NCBI RefSeq assembly: GCF_039522935.1
Contig: NZ_BAAAEI010000031.1
Location: 248,001 to 312,000 of the forward strand
Length of the DNA: 64,000 nt
DNA from: Bowmanella denitrificans
GTDB lineage: Bacteria; Pseudomonadota; Gammaproteobacteria; Enterobacterales; Alteromonadaceae
Direction of reading: 5' to 3'
The position numbers and the translations under genes are program-made. The notes under the pieces were generated by a model, which did no database searches, had not been told where the DNA came from, and was given only the letters and a program-made list of their open reading frames with translations. Below, one piece after another: positions 60,884-64,000 of this stretch; positions within the stretch are counted from its first letter, which is position 1; each line of letters opens with the position of its first letter.

Positions 60884-61894
60884 ATGCATAAACCCATTGT
60901 ATTAAGTGGCTGTCAGCCGTCCGGACAACTGACCATTGGTAACTATATGGGTGCGCTTAAACAGTGGGTGGGCATGCAGCAGGAGTACGATTGTCTGTAT
61001 ATGCTGGTGGATTTGCATGCCATTACCGTGCGCCAGGATCCATTGGCCCTGCGTAACGCCACCTTAGACGGGCTGGCCTTATATCTGGCCTGTGGCATCG
61101 ACCCCAACCAGAGTACTCTGTTTATCCAGTCTCAGGTTCCGGAGCATGCTCAACTTGCCTGGGTGCTGAACTGTTACACGCAAATGGGCGAGTTGAATCG
61201 CATGACGCAGTTTAAGGACAAGTCGGCAAAAAACGTTAACAACATCAATGCCGGGTTGTTCACTTATCCAACACTGATGGCCGCTGATATTCTCATTTAT
61301 CAGGCCGAACAGGTACCGGTCGGTGATGATCAGAAGCAACACCTGGAACTGACCCGGGATGTGGCGATTCGTTTCAACAATCAGCATGGTGAGACGTTCA
61401 AAGTGCCAGAGCCCTATATTCCCGAGTTCGGCGCACGTATTATGAGTCTGCAGGATCCGGCCAAGAAAATGTCCAAGTCTGATGACAATCCCAACAACTT
61501 TGTCGGCCTGCTGGAAGATCCCAAGAAGATCGCTAAGAAGATCAAAAAGGCCGTTACCGATTCAGATGAGCAGGCGCGTATCTATTTTGATCCTAAGGAA
61601 AAGGCTGGAGTGTCTAACTTACTGACCCTGCTAAGTGGCGCTACCGGCAAGTCTATCGAGCAATTGGTTCCTGAGTATGAAGGCAAGATGTACGGCCATC
61701 TGAAAGGCGATGTGGCCGATGCGGTGGTGGCTCTGCTGGAGCCCATTCAACAGCGCTTCCACCAACTGCGTGATGACCAGGCCGAACTTGACCGCATTAT
61801 GTTGGAAGGGGCTGGGAAAGCCAGCGCCAGAGCGGCGAAAACTCTGGCGGCGGTTTATGAAAAGGTAGGCTTTATTGCCCGCCCGATAGGTTAG
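60884..61894 (+). CDS. trpS: Tryptophanyl-tRNA synthetase
   Basis: The ATG at 60884 gives 336 residues (E. coli 334). Class Ic synthetase: HIGH-like motif is TIGN (17-20) in PSGQLTIGNYMGAL, and KMSKS is in AKKMSKSDDN. No extension. Charges tRNA-Trp. AGGA lies upstream. Ends at a strong dyad shared with phoD. Confidence 0.96.
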   Translation: MHKPIVLSGCQPSGQLTIGNYMGALKQWVGMQQEYDCLYMLVDLHAITVRQDPLALRNATLDGLALYLACGIDPNQSTLFIQSQVPEHAQLAWVLNCYTQMGELNRMTQFKDKSAKNVNNINAGLFTYPTLMAADILIYQAEQVPVGDDQKQHLELTRDVAIRFNNQHGETFKVPEPYIPEFGARIMSLQDPAKKMSKSDDNPNNFVGLLEDPKKIAKKIKKAVTDSDEQARIYFDPKEKAGVSNLLTLLSGATGKSIEQLVPEYEGKMYGHLKGDVADAVVALLEPIQQRFHQLRDDQAELDRIMLEGAGKASARAAKTLAAVYEKVGFIARPIG

Positions 61895-61901
61895 TTGAAA
61901 T

Positions 61902-61938
61902 CCAACTGTTACTGACCTCTCAGGTCGGTAACAGTTGG
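61902..61938. terminator. 17-bp near-perfect hairpin at the trpS/phoD junction
   Basis: CCAACTGTTACTGACCT (61902-61918) and its complement (61922-61938) pair over 17 positions with a single G-U wobble and a 3-base loop. It begins eight bases after the trpS stop and covers the stop codon of the convergent phoD gene. Bidirectional terminator candidate; no long T-run. Confidence 0.7.
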
Positions 61939-63461
61939 GTGTGCCACAGTCGTTCTCCTTTGCGATTAAAGTGACTGACAGTAAGGGCACCACTTTCTCC
62001 ATCAATGTCCATCTGCCCAAAGAACTGATAATCCTGTGAAGGCTCTGCCCCTTGTTGCAAATCATCAGGAATACCTTTAAACACCAACTGCGGGCCAAAG
62101 GTATTATCCAGTTCACCCGGACCAAAGGTACCGGCATGTAAGGGGCCACTGACAAATTCCCAAAATGGCATAAAATCCTTGAACTGCGCCTGTTCGGGGG
62201 CGTAATAATGCGAAGCGCAATAGTGCACATCGGCAGTAATAAAGTGCACATTGTAAATGTGGTTGTCGCGAATGTGCCGCAGCAGTTCTGCCATTTCCAG
62301 TTCACGTCCCAGTGGCGGTCCGTCGATATTGGCCATATTTTCCGCTATCTCTGTGCCCCAATCGGTAACCTTCAGGCCAATCGGCATATCTGCCGCGATA
62401 ATTTTCCAGGTGGCATCAGAACGGCTCAGACTCTGCTTCAACCAGGCGAGTTGCTGAGCACCCAGAAAAGCGGTTTGCGCACTGGATTCTGTTTGCCGAT
62501 TCAGGTTGTTGGGGCCACGGTAACTGCGCATATCCAGCATAAAGATATCCAGGTGCGGACCATAGGCAATTTTGCGGTAAATCTGCCGCTCGTCCAGGCT
62601 GTTCAGGCGTATCGGGTTGCATTCCAGCATGGCCCGGCGTGAATGCTCCGCAAGTAACGATATGCTTTTTTGTGTATACCTTGGGTCATCCAGTATCTGG
62701 CCAGGGAACCAATTGTTGCGCACCTCGTGATCGTCCCATTGTTGGAAGGTGGCGACCTGGCTATGCAGTTTTGCCACATGCTCATCGAGAAAGTTGTAGT
62801 AATAGTGCTCGCGAAATTCCTGTACGCTTTCGGCGACTTTGCTGACCCCCTCCGTTTGCAGGTTTTGCCATTGACTGCCGTCGCTTAGGGTCTTGCTTGA
62901 CTCGATAGGATTATCGGCATAAATCAGGTCGCCACAATGGACAAAAAAATCCGGTTGCTGCCGCAATATCGCCGCATAGGTTTGCATGCCGCCACGATTT
63001 TTATCTATACCAAAGCCTTGTCCTGCGGTATCGCCGGACCAGCAAAAACGCACATTGCCTTTCAGTACCGGAGCCGTTTTGAAATGCCCCTGCCAGATAT
63101 CACTGACGGCACCCGGATTTTCCAGGCTGGCAAAGCTGACCCGGTAATACCAGATTTGACCGGGCAATAGGCCATGCAACAGGGTTTTGGCATTAAAGTC
63201 AGTGGGAGCCAGTGCCGCTCCACCGACAAACCTGCTTGCCTTGGTAAAGGTCTCATCAGCGCTCACTTCTACTTGCATCAAGGCCGGTTTATCGGTGCGT
63301 CCCCAAATGACGGCACCGTCATAACTCACATCTCCGGCGCTGATTCCGGTAATTAGTCTGGGACGCTGTGGGTCGGCTGACAGGGAAAATACCATCGGAC
63401 TGGCCATCATGCCGACCGTCGCCAGACCAACTTTAAGAAAATCTCTGCGTTGCAAAAACAT
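61920..63461 (-). CDS. phoD: Tat-exported PhoD-family alkaline phosphatase
   Basis: 513 residues. Twin-arginine signal QRRDFLKVGLATVG. An N-terminal Fn3-like domain (about 35-130) precedes the PhoD metallophosphatase: metal motifs WSGDTAGQG, HCGDLIYAD, WDDHEVRNNW and, near the C-terminus, HFITADVHYCASH. PhoD hydrolyses phosphodiesters and monoesters outside the cytoplasm with Ca/Fe. It stands alone and is likely regulated by phosphate, though no Pho box was seen. Confidence 0.92.
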   Translation of the reverse strand: MFLQRRDFLKVGLATVGMMASPMVFSLSADPQRPRLITGISAGDVSYDGAVIWGRTDKPALMQVEVSADETFTKASRFVGGAALAPTDFNAKTLLHGLLPGQIWYYRVSFASLENPGAVSDIWQGHFKTAPVLKGNVRFCWSGDTAGQGFGIDKNRGGMQTYAAILRQQPDFFVHCGDLIYADNPIESSKTLSDGSQWQNLQTEGVSKVAESVQEFREHYYYNFLDEHVAKLHSQVATFQQWDDHEVRNNWFPGQILDDPRYTQKSISLLAEHSRRAMLECNPIRLNSLDERQIYRKIAYGPHLDIFMLDMRSYRGPNNLNRQTESSAQTAFLGAQQLAWLKQSLSRSDATWKIIAADMPIGLKVTDWGTEIAENMANIDGPPLGRELEMAELLRHIRDNHIYNVHFITADVHYCASHYYAPEQAQFKDFMPFWEFVSGPLHAGTFGPGELDNTFGPQLVFKGIPDDLQQGAEPSQDYQFFGQMDIDGESGALTVSHFNRKGERLWHTQLLPT

Positions 63462-63775
63462 TGTACCTTACTTAGCTGAGTAAGCTCATTCTACCCGCAG
63501 TATGTGGCAAATAGGTGAATGAGTTTGTGTTGTGTCTGAGACGCAGCCTATGTTCATGGGTGAAGCCATAAACTCTTCGCCAAAGTAGCGAATCTGTTTG
63601 TCGATTTGTACCAATATCTTGCTTGTGCACAGTATAGGGGATGCAACTACTTTGATTCACTTAACGAAAAGTGATGAAACATTGTCTGATGTAAGTCAGG
63701 CTGTATCTTGGCACCGACAGACATTTAAAGTGCTTAATACGGCCCAGCCATAGGTGTGCCTGGGCCGAGTGCCTC
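63462..63775. other. 314-base gene-free stretch
   Basis: It lies between the phoD start and the partial phosphodiesterase-like gene. It holds the phoD promoter area with a small CTTA-GCTGAG-TAAG palindrome, a run of AT-rich sequence without a credible gene, and the hairpin at 63740-63767. I see nothing else. Confidence 0.6.
63740..63767 (-). terminator. Hairpin after the partial phosphodiesterase-like gene
   Basis: CGGCCCAG (63740-63747) and CTGGGCCG (63760-63767) are perfect complements with a 12-base loop, 9 bases past the minus-strand stop. The following minus-strand bases are only moderately T-rich. Confidence 0.65.
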
Positions 63776-64000
63776 TCAGTCGGGGAAGCTGATGTGACTG
63801 CTGAGAAAGTGCTTTAAAATCACGTCCCGTACACCCGTCATAGGCATTTGCCGGGGCAGGTTATAAGGTTGGCTGGTAATCAGCAAGGGACCCTTTTCCG
63901 GGCTGGCTGCCGGTCGCCCGTGGCTGCCTTTTATCAGGCTGGGGTCCAGTGGAATCAAATCCATCAGCATGCGCATGCCCAGTTTCTTTTTCAGCAGGCG
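63776..64000 (-). CDS. C-terminal fragment of an alkaline-phosphatase-superfamily protein, 5' end beyond the window
   Basis: 75 codons in frame to the window edge (RLLKKKLGMRMLMDLIPLDPSLIKGSHG, continuing to HFLSSHISFPD). IKGSHGRPAASPEKGPLLI resembles the C-terminal His-containing GSHGR segment of type I phosphodiesterase/nucleotide pyrophosphatase-like proteins, which act on phosphodiesters in the periplasm. The catalytic Thr/Ser part lies outside the window, so this assignment is tentative. Confidence 0.65.
   Translation of the reverse strand, partial: RLLKKKLGMRMLMDLIPLDPSLIKGSHGRPAASPEKGPLLITSQPYNLPRQMPMTGVRDVILKHFLSSHISFPD

Noticed and set aside
63472..63660. Possible 62-residue gene in the phoD upstream gap
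   Set aside because: No ribosome site, odd composition and no family; better explained as promoter sequence.
1..64000. CRISPR arrays, prophage, integron, tRNA or rRNA genes
   Set aside because: No regularly spaced repeats, phage structural genes, integrase or tRNA cloverleaf were found on either strand.

Overview
The window looks like chromosome of a free-living, probably aquatic gammaproteobacterium, best placed in the Alteromonadales. The main evidence is gene order from about 38 to 62 kb: argE divergent from argCBFGH, then mrcA (PBP1A), pilMNOPQ, aroK-aroB-damX-dam, a DUF2970 gene, rpe and trpS. From memory this is the arrangement of Shewanella/Alteromonas-type genomes. Base composition is even, the genes are dense, and I found no prophage, CRISPR array, rRNA or tRNA.

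Region 1 (1-31.6 kb) is accessory chromosome made of short units. In order it holds a truncated GDPD; pirin plus a TSUP exporter; a Tat-exported kelch protein; LysR and ChrA; an MDR oxidoreductase; a secreted Rid protein with a lipocalin-like partner; AraC-GyrI; a sulfurtransferase with an MliC-type lipoprotein; a FosA homologue with every key residue; MerR with a flavin reductase; YciI; LysR with MFS and an SGNH esterase; several small enzymes; PrpE; a serine hydrolase with DUF998; an enol-lactonase-like hydrolase with a divergent LysR; TerB/YebE; a TetR/ABC exporter pair separated by three tandem operators; a secreted HNH nuclease; and a PEP-mutase/isocitrate-lyase family gene split by a 269-bp element with 25-bp perfect inverted ends.

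Region 2 (30.3-38 kb) has a two-gene, Tat-exported molybdenum hydroxylase (IorB/IorA type) lying between two different HI0933-family flavoproteins. A secreted DUF3718 protein, a Prx5 peroxiredoxin, methylglyoxal synthase and a HAD phosphatase follow.

Region 3 (38-46 kb) is the arginine block, argE <-> argC-argB-argF-argG-argH-argA, with overlapping or closely spaced genes. ArgA is a separate full-length protein directly after argH in the +1 frame. It encodes the route from glutamate to arginine except argD and carAB, which are not in the window.

Region 4 (46-64 kb) carries a pentapeptide-repeat/K+ channel fusion, mrcA divergent from the type IV pilus assembly operon, the shikimate/dam block, a TorF-like porin, a structured leader with a U-tract terminator before rpe, then trpS, a Tat-exported PhoD phosphatase and a truncated phosphodiesterase-like gene. 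The gph gene usually found between rpe and trpS is absent.

No single large undescribed system stands out. The best leads are the MITE-like insertion, the structured rpe leader, the three-operator TetR/ABC switch, the repeat-channel fusion and the unfused argH/argA junction.
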